In this document: in pieces, positions 36,789 through 45,445 of the stretch
How positions within the stretch are numbered: position 1 is the first letter of the stretch
Layout of the letters: each line of letters starts with the position of its first letter
Assembly (NCBI RefSeq): GCF_024006985.1
Contig: NZ_JAMXIB010000003.1
Location: 62,001-126,000, forward strand
DNA from: Robiginitalea marina
Lineage (GTDB): Bacteria; Bacteroidota; Bacteroidia; Flavobacteriales; Flavobacteriaceae
Length of the DNA: 64,000 nt
Direction: 5' to 3'
Notes under the pieces: model-generated
Told to the model about the DNA's origin: nothing
The model's database searches: none
What the model saw: the letters and a program-made list of their open reading frames with translations, nothing else
Position numbers and translations under genes: made by a program

Positions 36789-38384
36789 ATGAAAAAGTAT
36801 CTATGCCTTGGGGCTTTGCTCTGTATCTCCCTGGGGAGCGCCCAGGATCAGGATATGACCCCGGTACACGTCGAACCCGACAGTATTGCGCCGCCACAGC
36901 AGGAGGTTGCCTCCCCGGCGGGCTCCTCTGAACTGTCGGGGCCCGATGTCGTGACAGATTCCCTGGCCCTGGAAGACCACCCTCAGGCAGCACGGATCGA
37001 CAGCCTATGGATCATGGAGCTCCAGGCGGCCCGCGAAAATTTTGCCCAGATGTACCAGGAGGTACAGGAGGCGGCTTCCGACACCCCGGGCACTCCCGAT
37101 TCCCTGCCGGCCCAGCCGGTGACCCTCGACACGGAACTACTGCGGGAACGCCTCAGGCTGCTGAACGAGAAAACACCCTTCAACATCAGCTATAACCCTT
37201 CCCTGGAACGCGTTATCGTCCACTTCCTCACCTATAAGCGGGACCTCATGGAGCGCATGCTGGGGGTAAGCCGGTATTATTTCCCGCTTTTTGAGCAAAC
37301 CCTGGATCAATACAACCTTCCCCTGGAGATCAAATACCTGGCCATCGTGGAATCGGCCCTTAACCCCAGGGCCAGGTCGAGGGTCGGGGCAACCGGCCTC
37401 TGGCAATTCATGTATACCACGGGAAGGATGTACGACCTTCAGGTAAGCAGTTATGTCGATGAACGGAGCGACCCGGAGCGGTCTACCGATGCCGCGGCCC
37501 GATACCTCGCCAAGCTTTACGAGCTTTTCGGCGACTGGGACCTGGCCCTGGCCGCCTACAATTCGGGCCCGGGCAATGTAAACAAAGCGATCAGGCGATC
37601 AGGGGGGTATGAAAACTACTGGAACCTTCGCCCCTTCCTGCCCCGGGAAACCGCCGGCTATGTGCCTGCCTTCCTGGCCACCATGTATCTTTTTGAATAC
37701 GCCGGGGAGCATGGCCTTACCCCTGCGGAAGTAAGGGAGCCCTATTTTGAAACCGACACCCTTCGGGTGAAATCGACCATTACCTTTGAACAGATTTCAA
37801 AATACACAGGGGTGCCGCGGGAGGAGATAGAAGTGCTCAACCCCTCCTATAAGCTGGGGATTATCCCGGGGATCACGGGGAAGGAATATACCCTTCGCCT
37901 GCCCAGGCGTTCCATCGGGGTGTTTGTAAACAACGAGGAAGCCATTTATGCCAGGGTTCAGAAGGAGTTGGCCACGCGCGAAAACCCGTTGCCGCAGTAT
38001 GTAAAGGCAGAAGAACAGATCCGCTACCGGGTCCGTAGCGGCGATTATCTCGGAAAGATCGCGGAACGCCATGGAGTTACGGTAAGCCAGATCAAGCAGT
38101 GGAATGGGTTGAGGTCGAACATGCTCAGGGTTGGGCAGAGGCTTACCATTTACCCGAGGAAACCGGTGGTTTCCCAGGACGTGGCTTCCGGTTCCAATGG
38201 GGCGGAAGGGAATACTTCAGGAAAGGACCTGCAAGTGTATGTGGTTGAAAAGGGAGACTCCCTTTGGACCATTTCGAAAAAGCACCAGGGAATTACTGTG
38301 GAGAATCTACGAGAATGGAACGGTATTCGCGGGAATGATATAAAACCCGGGACAAAATTGAAGCTTTGCAACTGTTCCCCCTAA
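36789..38384 (+). CDS. LysM-containing membrane-bound lytic transglycosylase (MltD-like)
   Basis: Periplasmic enzyme that cleaves peptidoglycan glycan strands with formation of 1,6-anhydro-muramic ends; 531 residues. It has a signal peptide (1-18, ending LGSAQ) and an acidic linker. An SLT goose-lysozyme-like domain lies at about 170-310, with catalytic Glu in VESALNPRARSRVGATGLWQF near residue 188 and AAYNSGPGNVNKAI. Two LysM domains follow at about 412-460 (RYRVRSGDYLGKIAERHGV) and 481-528 (VYVVEKGDSLWTISKKHQG). LysM modules bind GlcNAc-containing glycan. Its end overlaps the frame of the next gene, whose chosen ATG is 14 bases downstream of the stop. Confidence 0.88.
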   Translation: MKKYLCLGALLCISLGSAQDQDMTPVHVEPDSIAPPQQEVASPAGSSELSGPDVVTDSLALEDHPQAARIDSLWIMELQAARENFAQMYQEVQEAASDTPGTPDSLPAQPVTLDTELLRERLRLLNEKTPFNISYNPSLERVIVHFLTYKRDLMERMLGVSRYYFPLFEQTLDQYNLPLEIKYLAIVESALNPRARSRVGATGLWQFMYTTGRMYDLQVSSYVDERSDPERSTDAAARYLAKLYELFGDWDLALAAYNSGPGNVNKAIRRSGGYENYWNLRPFLPRETAGYVPAFLATMYLFEYAGEHGLTPAEVREPYFETDTLRVKSTITFEQISKYTGVPREEIEVLNPSYKLGIIPGITGKEYTLRLPRRSIGVFVNNEEAIYARVQKELATRENPLPQYVKAEEQIRYRVRSGDYLGKIAERHGVTVSQIKQWNGLRSNMLRVGQRLTIYPRKPVVSQDVASGSNGAEGNTSGKDLQVYVVEKGDSLWTISKKHQGITVENLREWNGIRGNDIKPGTKLKLCNCSP

Positions 38385-38398
38385 ACCTGACGACTGCC

Positions 38399-39379
38399 AT
38401 GAGATCCTTATTCCTAGCCTGCCTGGTGGCCATTCCCCTGTTTTCCTGCCAGGAAAAGCCCGAGAAACAATACAAACCGGCTTCCCTGGGATCCCTGAAC
38501 ACCCTGGCCGTAGTGATGGACAACGAACTATGGGAGGGGACCGTGGGGGACAAGGTCAGGGAACACTTTGCAGCACCCGTGCTGGGGCTGACCTGGGATG
38601 AACCCGTCCTGAATTTGGAGCACATGCCCCCGAGTGTTTTCCGGGGCACCACCCGGCACCGAAGGGCGGTACTCTATGTTGGGAAAGACAGTGTTGAAGG
38701 GGCCCAAATCCAGGAGGATGTCTACGCCTCCCCTCAAAAACTGGCCGTGATTAAGGCGACCAGTGATTCTGCCCTCCTCGGCGCTATTGAAGTGGCTGCA
38801 GACCGGATTATAGCCGAAATCAAGGCCATGGAAATGGAAGAGGCCCAGGAGCGATTTTTGCGCTCCCTCAGCAAGGATACCCTGCTGAAGGAAAAATTCG
38901 GGATCTCGCTCAGGCTTCCCTCTGTCTACAAGGTGGGTAAGCAGGAAGAAAATTTCGTGTGGATGGACCGGGAGATCCAGAAAGGGAGCATGAACATTGT
39001 GGCCTATGAATTACCGGGCAATAACTTTTCGTCGGATTCCACTCTGGTTCAGGATATTGTCAAAATGCGGGATTCGGTGGGGAAAATGTATATTCCCGGC
39101 CCCGATGTTCCCGGGAAAACCACGTATATGGGCACCGAAAAGGCTTTTGCCCCCTATATTTTTCCCGCCGAGATAGGCGGGAAGAAGGCCGTTGAGGTAC
39201 GGGGCATCTGGGAGGTGGTCAATTATCCCATGGCAGGCCCGTTCTTAACCTACATCATCAATGATAAGGAGCGGAACAGGTTCCTGGTGCTGGAGGGATT
39301 TACCTTCGCCCCTGCCACCAACAAACGCGATTATATGTTTGAATTGGAGGCCATTATGAAAACCATACAGTTTCACTAG
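38399..39379 (+). CDS. DUF4837 family lipoprotein
   Basis: A 326-residue predicted lipoprotein: the signal peptide ends ALPLFSC-like (PLFSC, Cys17). Two similar halves appear, with GSLNTLAVVMDNELWEGTVGDKVREHF in the first and LLKEKFGISLRLPSVYKVGKQEENFVWMDREI in the second. This matches my memory of DUF4837, a Bacteroidota family found beside lytic transglycosylase genes. The function is unknown; the position suggests a cell-wall role. I chose the ATG at 38399 because the signal peptide starts there; the in-frame ATG at 38366 lies inside the preceding gene. A terminator follows about 28 bases after the stop. Confidence 0.72.
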   Translation: MRSLFLACLVAIPLFSCQEKPEKQYKPASLGSLNTLAVVMDNELWEGTVGDKVREHFAAPVLGLTWDEPVLNLEHMPPSVFRGTTRHRRAVLYVGKDSVEGAQIQEDVYASPQKLAVIKATSDSALLGAIEVAADRIIAEIKAMEMEEAQERFLRSLSKDTLLKEKFGISLRLPSVYKVGKQEENFVWMDREIQKGSMNIVAYELPGNNFSSDSTLVQDIVKMRDSVGKMYIPGPDVPGKTTYMGTEKAFAPYIFPAEIGGKKAVEVRGIWEVVNYPMAGPFLTYIINDKERNRFLVLEGFTFAPATNKRDYMFELEAIMKTIQFH

Positions 39380-39406
39380 AGCACTTCGCAAATAATGCAT
39401 GTAGAG

Positions 39407-39437
39407 AACCCCTTCCGCACTGGCAGGGGTTTTTTTG
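39407..39437 (+). terminator. Intrinsic terminator after the DUF4837 gene
   Basis: AACCCCT (39407-39413) pairs with AGGGGTT (39425-39431) across an 11-base loop, followed by a run of T to 39437. It ends the rightward lytic transglycosylase-DUF4837 unit and faces the small leftward gene at 39452. Confidence 0.75.
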
Positions 39438-39451
39438 GGCTTCGGGGTCCA

Positions 39452-39619
39452 TCAAAGCGCAAACCCCCGGGTAACCCCGAAAAGGAATGCATAAAGGGTG
39501 AGTACCCAAAGGGCAAAGCAAAACCAGGAAAACGCACGAAAGTGTTTCTTGAGGATGAGGTTTCCCCAATGGCGGAATGCCTCCAGAAAACCTTCACGGA
39601 CAAGCAGCAGTTTCTCCAT
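39452..39619 (-). CDS. Small membrane protein (DUF6747-like)
   Basis: A 55-residue frame on the minus strand: an ATG at 39619, a first half with charged residues (MEKLLLVREGFLEAFRHWG), a basic patch (LKKHF), then a hydrophobic segment (WFCFALWVLTLYAFLFGV) and a short TRGFAL tail. The aromatic and charged pattern, the single membrane segment and the ending GFAL match small flavobacterial proteins I recall as DUF6747. The function is unknown. It is short, but coding-like: good codon use, a clean amphipathic then hydrophobic layout, and no competing better frame. It lies about 205 bases downstream of the OmpA-family gene on the same strand. Confidence 0.6.
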   Translation of the reverse strand: MEKLLLVREGFLEAFRHWGNLILKKHFRAFSWFCFALWVLTLYAFLFGVTRGFAL

Positions 39620-39823
39620 GGGACGATTTGCGTCAAATTAGCCTTCAAAAATGGGAAGGAAATCGACCCCAACCGCAAAAAGTCAGATGAAACACCGAAA
39701 AATCGGGCAAACTTGTGTTTTTTGCAGGCATTCAGGCCTGCAGGCGTAATGAGGTATTCGACTAAGGGGGCAGCCCCGACGGAAAAAGATGCGCTTAAGG
39801 CGTAGTCTTTTGGGGGATGGAGG

Positions 39824-42340
39824 TTACATTTTTACAACGATGAATTCAGACCGGCGGTTGAGCTGATGCTGACTCGGCGAACAGGCCACCGACCCGTCAC
39901 AGACGTTTAACAGCCGTTCTTCCCCATAGCCGATGGCACTTTCGATGCGACTGGCTTCAATGCCATGCTGAATGAGGTAATCGCGGGTAGCCTTGGCGCG
40001 TTTGTCGGACAGGTACTTATTGTATGCCTCCGGTCCGCGGGAATCGGTATGAGACTCTATTTTGATGACCATGGACGGGTACTGTTTCATGGTTTCCACC
40101 ACATGGTCCAGTTCACGGGCGGCATCAGGGCGGATGGAATACTTGTCAAAGTCGAAATAAACCGTTTCTGTGCGCAACTTCCTGATGCCATCTTCGATAT
40201 TGATCAATTCCTCCAGCCTGTTTAGGGCCACTTCAGCGGTTACCATTTCGTTGTCCCCGGTTTGTATGGGCTGTACTTCTTCGGCGTAGGCCTCCTTGCG
40301 GATGCGCAGCTGGTACCTGGTGTGGCTTTCCAGGCCTTCGAACACAAAACTGCCATCGGCTGCGGAAACAACCTCTTTGAGCTTTATCCGGTTCTCATCG
40401 AGGAGTTCCACCAGGGCCTCGGGGAGGTGTTCCCCGGTGACCAGGTCGGCAACCACCCCGTTGATGGCGTTTTTATTGGCTTCTTCAGGCAGCAGCCTTT
40501 TGAAGGAATACAGGTCATCATCCCCTTTTCCTCCCCGGCGGTTCGACGCGAAATAGCCCGTTTGAGAGGATTCGTCAATGATAAAGGAGAAATCGTCATT
40601 TTTGCTATTCACCGGTTTTCCGGCATTTTTTGCCTCCAGGAAACCTTCCTCAGGGTCGTAGGTGGCTTCAAAAACATCCAAACCGCCGAGCCCCGGGTGG
40701 CCGTTAGAGGAGAAATAAAGGGTGTTTCCGCTGATGAAGGGGAATAACTCCTTTTGCTCTGTATTGATATTCGGGCCCAGGTTTCTGGGTTCGGAAAAGG
40801 ATCCGTCTTCAAAAATGTCGACCACAAAAATGTCGGTGTCGCCAATGGTGCCGGGGCGGTCGGAAACAAAATACAGTTGCTTCCCGTCAGGGCTCATGGC
40901 CGGGTGGCCTGTGGAGAAATCGTCTCCATTGAAAGGCAGTTCTTCGGCATCGCCCCACTGGCCGTCTACATTGCGCGACCGGTATAATTTTAAGTTATTG
41001 ACCCCATTTCTGTCCCTTTTCAAACGCTTGCCCCCGGAATTGTTGCGGGTAAAATACATGGTTTGCTGGTCTGGGGAGAAGGTAACCGCAGCCTCGTGGT
41101 ACTTGGTGTTGATTTTCTTCGAGAACTTGACGGCTGATTTTAGTTCTTCCGTCTGTTCATTCATTTTCGCCACGTAAAGGTCGAGGTAAGGCTGGTTGTT
41201 CCAACGGTACCGACGGGTTTTGAAAAAAGAAGAATCTGCCGCGGAGGCAAATACCAGGCCTTTTTTGCCATAGAACATGGGGGCAAAATCGGAATATTTC
41301 GAATTGATCTCGAGGTTCTTTATCTCAAAGAGGTCTTCTGCGCCCAGGATATTGTCGAGCATGGCCTCTCGTTGCTGCAAAGCCTCTTTCCTCAGTTTCC
41401 CTGCAGGGGTTTTTTCAACTTTCTTGTCATACAGCCTGAGCAGCCTTCGGGCGCGGGAATATTTTCCCATTCCCTTGGAGGCGTGTGCATATTTGAAAAG
41501 TTCTTCCGTGGTCATGGCCTCTTTCCGCGTTTCGTACAGGTGCTCATACCAGAAATACGCCCGCTCCATGTTGGAATTGAAATAATGGGCATCCGCTGCT
41601 TTTTCGATGATTTCAGGATCCTGGCGATCCGGATTGCGCAGAAGGGCCTGTTCGTATAACTGTGCAGCCTCTTCATACCACATCTTGTTGAAATAGGCAT
41701 TTGCTTTTTTCAGGATTTGGTTCGACGCACCGCTTTTATCTTGTGTTGGGGCGCTGGGCGGGGGAGAAGCCTGCAGGGGGCGGCTGAGTTCCGGGGCGCT
41801 TGTTTCGAGGGGGATTTCCCGGAGCAGGGGCCCCTTTTCTTCCGCAACGACTACGGCCCCGGGAGCCTGTGGGTTATTTTCTACCCTAAGGATCCAAATC
41901 GCGCCCAAATAGCGGCCATCCAATTGTGTCTGGACCGCGCTGAGGGCATCATCTCCACTTTCATACCGTTCGGCATAAACGTAATTCAGGTCGTTCTCCG
42001 GGTTGACGAAACTACCGGCCTCAAGCCCCTTCCGGGATAATTTTTGCACAAGCCGGTTTATGTTTTTGGTCTCTTTAAAGGCCCCTACAATGAGGTAGAA
42101 TCCTTTGGAGACTCCCGTTAACCTGGAAAAGCTTCTTATGGGGACCTCCATGGATGCAGCTTTTTCGCTGAAATTCATGGGTTGCTGCCGGGGCGTCATT
42201 ACAGGCGATGTGCCTGACGACGAATCATCGAAATTGAGGGAGGCAAGGGCGTCTGAACCCTGCAATTGGGAAAACACAGGGGACCCAGCGCAAAAGAGCA
42301 CCAGGAGGATTGCTATGCAGAGCGGCATCCGGAACTTCAT
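39824..42340 (-). CDS. OmpA-family envelope protein with SPOR-like, TPR, PD40 and carboxypeptidase-regulatory-like domains
   Basis: An 838-residue secreted envelope protein. Signal peptide about 1-25 (CIAILLVLFCAGSPVFSQ). A SPOR-like module at about 80-155 (GFYLIVGAFKE to AIWILRVEN) resembles the two in the PorP-fusion protein at 15144. TPR-like helices lie at about 195-330 (YFNKMWYEEAAQLYEQALL). A PD40 beta-propeller-like region lies at about 360-615 (TGHPAMSPDGKQLYFVSDRPG). A carboxypeptidase-regulatory-like domain follows at about 625-705, then an OmpA domain at about 717-838 (SHTDSRGPEAYNKYLSDKRA) that binds peptidoglycan. This architecture is common beside T9SS PorP/SprF genes. I start at the MKFRMPLC ATG; the upstream ATGs add residues that would precede the signal peptide. 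Confidence 0.8.
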   Translation of the reverse strand: MKFRMPLCIAILLVLFCAGSPVFSQLQGSDALASLNFDDSSSGTSPVMTPRQQPMNFSEKAASMEVPIRSFSRLTGVSKGFYLIVGAFKETKNINRLVQKLSRKGLEAGSFVNPENDLNYVYAERYESGDDALSAVQTQLDGRYLGAIWILRVENNPQAPGAVVVAEEKGPLLREIPLETSAPELSRPLQASPPPSAPTQDKSGASNQILKKANAYFNKMWYEEAAQLYEQALLRNPDRQDPEIIEKAADAHYFNSNMERAYFWYEHLYETRKEAMTTEELFKYAHASKGMGKYSRARRLLRLYDKKVEKTPAGKLRKEALQQREAMLDNILGAEDLFEIKNLEINSKYSDFAPMFYGKKGLVFASAADSSFFKTRRYRWNNQPYLDLYVAKMNEQTEELKSAVKFSKKINTKYHEAAVTFSPDQQTMYFTRNNSGGKRLKRDRNGVNNLKLYRSRNVDGQWGDAEELPFNGDDFSTGHPAMSPDGKQLYFVSDRPGTIGDTDIFVVDIFEDGSFSEPRNLGPNINTEQKELFPFISGNTLYFSSNGHPGLGGLDVFEATYDPEEGFLEAKNAGKPVNSKNDDFSFIIDESSQTGYFASNRRGGKGDDDLYSFKRLLPEEANKNAINGVVADLVTGEHLPEALVELLDENRIKLKEVVSAADGSFVFEGLESHTRYQLRIRKEAYAEEVQPIQTGDNEMVTAEVALNRLEELINIEDGIRKLRTETVYFDFDKYSIRPDAARELDHVVETMKQYPSMVIKIESHTDSRGPEAYNKYLSDKRAKATRDYLIQHGIEASRIESAIGYGEERLLNVCDGSVACSPSQHQLNRRSEFIVVKM

Positions 42341-42555
42341 ATCCATGGATCTGATGGTTTGGCAGGTGCCCTTACAAGAAGGGTACATCCCAGGTTCCGA
42401 AAGTACGCGAAAGCCTTTTCTATCGTATTTTTTTGTTGTAAATCCAAATAAATTCGACGTGTAGCAGGGAAATATGTGGTTTTTAGAAAGTTAAAGGCAG
42501 CTGGTTTGACGACATTAAAGGGCCTCGCGGACAGGCCAGACCCCGGGTTCAGGGA

Positions 42556-42584
42556 ATAAAAAAAGCATCCCCGAAGGATGCTTT
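42556..42584 (-). terminator. Intrinsic terminator after tatA
   Basis: On the minus strand AAAGCATCC (42584-42576) pairs with GGATGCTTT (42570-42562) across a 5-base loop, then runs into seven T. It lies about 20 bases past the tatA stop. Confidence 0.85.
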
Positions 42585-42606
42585 AACTTATGGAACCTAT
42601 ACAGGG

Positions 42607-42789
42607 TTAGTCTTTTTTCTCGTCCAGCTTGTCGTCTTCCCGGGAGGCATCCTTGAATTCCTTGATACCGCTTCCCAGCCCCCTCATCAATTCAGGGATT
42701 TTCTTTCCCCCAAACAGCAGGAGCACAACCATAACAATGATGGCTATCTGCCAGGGTCCAATCGCCATAAAAAAACTTAGTGCATTCAT
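42607..42789 (-). CDS. tatA: Twin-arginine translocase subunit TatA/TatE
   Basis: Inner-membrane pore subunit of the Tat pathway, which exports folded, often cofactor-bearing proteins. The 60-residue length is right. One membrane segment (about 8-25, [17 protein letters not shown]) is followed by the hinge and amphipathic helix [23 protein letters not shown], then an acidic/lysine tail. The IGPW start and FGxKKIPEL are diagnostic. It is divergent from the M23 peptidase gene and has its own terminator; tatA next to an M23 peptidase and a GH3-type gene recurs in flavobacteria as far as I recall. Confidence 0.93.
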   Translation of the reverse strand: MNALSFFMAIGPWQIAIIVMVVLLLFGGKKIPELMRGLGSGIKEFKDASREDDKLDEKKD

Positions 42790-42983
42790 GCCAACACATT
42801 TTTAGGAAAGTAAAGGTAGTAAAAAAGCGGTTAGAAACCCGTTTATTGTGGTAATAGATGTATTTTAGACCTGTTAAATCAATCTGTCTTCCCGCCTGAA
42901 AAAAGGTGTTTTTTGGCAGGGCCTTACCTTCAGGGCCTTTATTCAGGTGGCAGCACCGCGCCGGTGGAATAATTACAGACACC

Positions 42984-43850
42984 ATGGAGAAGAAGAAAAG
43001 GAGAAAGGAGATCAAGCGCAAGCTGCTGCATAAATACAGGCTGGTAATCCTGAATGAAAACACCTTTGAGGAAAAGATTTCATTCAAACTCAACCGGCTC
43101 AACGTCTTTGTTACCGGGACCCTTGCGGCCATCGCACTTATTGCCCTCACCACATTGCTTATCGCCTTTACCCCTTTAAGGGAGTATATCCCCGGATACT
43201 CTTCCACCGCGTTAAAGCGACAGGCGACCCTGCTTACCTACAAAACCGATTCCCTGGTGAATGCACTCACCTATACCAATCGGTATTTGGAGAATATCAG
43301 AAGTGTTTTGACGGGGGAAGTCCAGACCTCACAGATTACTTCCGATTCAATTTTCGAAGGAATGAAGATCGACCCTTCTCAGGTAGATTTGAATCCCATT
43401 CGCGAAGACAGCCTCTTAAGGGCGCAGGTGGCACTGGAAGACAAGTATAACCTCTTCGAACAACCCACTTTTGACGGCAGTGTCCTGCTCTTTACCCCCC
43501 TGACCGGGTCCATATCCCAGGGCTACGACCCCGACCACCAGCATTTTGCCGTCGATATCGTGGCGCCCCGGGACACCCCTGTAAAAGCGGTGGCGAACGG
43601 GACGGTAATCTTCTCTGAGTGGACGGCCGCCACCGGTTATGTGGTGATCGTGGACCACCAGCAGGGCCTGCTTTCGGTGTACAAACACAATGGCTCCCTC
43701 ACCAGGGAACAGGGGGCCGTGGTTCGCGCCGGCGAGGTTATCGCCACGGTGGGCAATACCGGGGAACTCACCACCGGCCCACATCTGCACTTTGAGCTTT
43801 GGAAGGACGGGAACCCTGTGAACCCTATGAACTATATCGATTTTAACTAG
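42984..43850 (+). CDS. M23 family metallopeptidase (LytM/MepM-like)
   Basis: A 288-residue inner-membrane-anchored peptidase that probably cuts peptide cross-links in peptidoglycan. The basic N-terminus (MEKKKRRKEIKRKLLHKYR) is cytoplasmic, with one membrane segment at about 40-63 and a short coiled region. The LytM domain at about 175-285 has zinc ligands in HFAVDIVAP (H and D, near residue 188) and HLHFELW (near 268). The active-site pattern is complete, so it is probably an active enzyme and not an EnvC/NlpD-type activator. The ATG at 42984 precedes the basic stretch; the frame extends further upstream to 42906. GH3 starts 2 bases after the stop. Confidence 0.88.
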   Translation: MEKKKRRKEIKRKLLHKYRLVILNENTFEEKISFKLNRLNVFVTGTLAAIALIALTTLLIAFTPLREYIPGYSSTALKRQATLLTYKTDSLVNALTYTNRYLENIRSVLTGEVQTSQITSDSIFEGMKIDPSQVDLNPIREDSLLRAQVALEDKYNLFEQPTFDGSVLLFTPLTGSISQGYDPDHQHFAVDIVAPRDTPVKAVANGTVIFSEWTAATGYVVIVDHQQGLLSVYKHNGSLTREQGAVVRAGEVIATVGNTGELTTGPHLHFELWKDGNPVNPMNYIDFN

Positions 43851-43852
43851 GC

Positions 43853-45355
43853 ATGAGCTCCATGAAGGCAATAGCGGCCCGCATCTTTGCACGCCTGGTG
43901 CACCGGCGCGCTGCGCAGTGGATCCAAAATCCGGTTCAGGCCCAGGACCGCACTTTTCGGGAACTCATTGGCAGGGCCCGGAACACTCGATTTGGACGGG
44001 ACCACGGGTTTGGGGACATACAAACCCATTCCGAATTCGTGCAGGCAGTGCCCATCCGCGACTACGAGGAATTAAAGCCGTACATCCTCCGGGTGCTGGA
44101 GGGCGAAGCCGATGTCCTTTGGCCGGGCAAACCCCTTTATTTTGCCAAGACCTCCGGGACAACTTCCGGGGCCAAGTATATCCCCATCACCGGGCCATCG
44201 ATCAAAGAACAGGTAAAGGCCTCCCGAAATGCCATCCTCAACTACATCCACGAAACAGGGAAGGCATCTTTTGTAACGGGCAAAATGATCTTCCTGCAGG
44301 GGAGCCCGGTACTGGAGGACAAAAATGGAATCAAAACCGGCCGGCTTTCGGGCATCTCTGCCCATTACGTCCCGGGGTACCTCCAGGCGAACCGCCTGCC
44401 CAGCTGGGAAACCAACTGCATTGAAGACTGGGAAACCAAGGTAGAGCGCATCGTCGACGAAACCATGGGAGAGAACATGACGGTTATCGCGGGCATTCCC
44501 TCCTGGGTGCAGATGTATTTTGAGCGGTTGAAGGAGCGCACGGGGAAGGACGTTGGCCGCCTGTTTCCCAATTTCCAGCTATTTATCTACGGGGGGGTCA
44601 ATTACGAACCGTACCGCAGCAAATTTGAAAACCTCATCGGGCGCAGGGTCGACAGCATTGAACTATTCCCGGCCAGCGAAGGCTTCTTCGCCTACCAGGA
44701 CCGACAGGGGGAAAAAGGGTTGCTATTGTTGCTCGATGCCGGCATCTTCTATGAGTTCGTCAGGGCCGAGGAGTTTTTTGAGCCCGGTGCGAAAAGGCAC
44801 ACCATAGGGGAAGTAGAGGTCGGTGTCAACTACGCCATGGTGGTCTCCACCAATGCCGGCTTGTGGGGCTACAACCTTGGGGATACCGTAGCCTTTACTT
44901 CCCTGAGCCCATATCGCGTTATCGTAACCGGCCGTATCAAGCACTTTATTTCCGCTTTCGGGGAGCATGTCATTGCCAAGGAGGTGGAGTTTGCCATGGA
45001 AAAGGCCATTGAACAAACGGCCGCAAGGGTCAACGAATTTACCGTAGCCCCGCAGATCACCCCGGAAGGCGATCAGCTTCCCTATCACGAGTGGCTTGTG
45101 GAATTCGAACGGGAACCTGAGGATGAAGCCCTGTTCCTCAGCATCCTGGACCAGACCATGCAAGAGCAGAACAGTTATTATAAAGACCTGATTGAAGGCC
45201 ACATCCTGCAACCCCTCAAGTTGACCCGCATCCAGGACGGCGGCTTCCGGGAATACATGAAGTCCATAGGAAAGCTCGGGGGCCAGAATAAGGTGCAGCG
45301 GCTGGCCAATGACCGTGCCCTGGCGGAGGCCCTATACCCTTTCCGGGAGGTATAG
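43853..45355 (+). CDS. GH3-family adenylating acyl-amino acid (amido) synthetase
   Basis: A 500-residue member of the GH3 family, adenylate-forming enzymes best known from plants, where they conjugate jasmonate or auxin to amino acids. The ATP-binding loop KTSGTTSGAKYIPIT (about 99-113), the segment ELFPASEGFFAYQ near 264 and NLGDTVAFTSLSPYRVIVTGRIKHFI near 340 are typical. In flavobacteria the natural substrate is unknown. It is translationally close to the M23 peptidase gene (2-base gap), so an envelope-linked amide or acyl substrate is possible; that is inference. Auxin chemistry should not be assumed. Confidence 0.82.
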   Translation: MSSMKAIAARIFARLVHRRAAQWIQNPVQAQDRTFRELIGRARNTRFGRDHGFGDIQTHSEFVQAVPIRDYEELKPYILRVLEGEADVLWPGKPLYFAKTSGTTSGAKYIPITGPSIKEQVKASRNAILNYIHETGKASFVTGKMIFLQGSPVLEDKNGIKTGRLSGISAHYVPGYLQANRLPSWETNCIEDWETKVERIVDETMGENMTVIAGIPSWVQMYFERLKERTGKDVGRLFPNFQLFIYGGVNYEPYRSKFENLIGRRVDSIELFPASEGFFAYQDRQGEKGLLLLLDAGIFYEFVRAEEFFEPGAKRHTIGEVEVGVNYAMVVSTNAGLWGYNLGDTVAFTSLSPYRVIVTGRIKHFISAFGEHVIAKEVEFAMEKAIEQTAARVNEFTVAPQITPEGDQLPYHEWLVEFEREPEDEALFLSILDQTMQEQNSYYKDLIEGHILQPLKLTRIQDGGFREYMKSIGKLGGQNKVQRLANDRALAEALYPFREV

Positions 45356-45421
45356 CCGGAGAAAGCCCGAATGGCTTTTCGGGGGAAAATCACAGGGCGT
45401 CCCCGAACAGAAATTTAAACG

Positions 45422-45429
45422 TATTTTTG
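45422..45429 (+). promoter_or_regulatory. -7 promoter element of the DUF6909-type gene
   Basis: TATTTTTG matches TAnnTTTG exactly and lies 16 bases before the ATG at 45446, leaving a leader of only about 10 bases. No clear -33 TTG was found at the usual distance. Confidence 0.45.
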
Positions 45430-45445
45430 CCTCAGAGCTGTTTCT

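Noticed and set aside
39395-39805. 136-codon plus-strand open frame after the DUF4837 gene
   Set aside because: It starts before the terminator hairpin and runs across it, has no family features, and is antisense to the more convincing 55-residue membrane protein.
45366-45383. Hairpin CCCGAA-loop-TTCGGG after the GH3 gene as a terminator
   Set aside because: Stem of six, followed by GGAAAATC and not a T-tract on the plus strand; the T-run is on the wrong strand for the GH3 gene.
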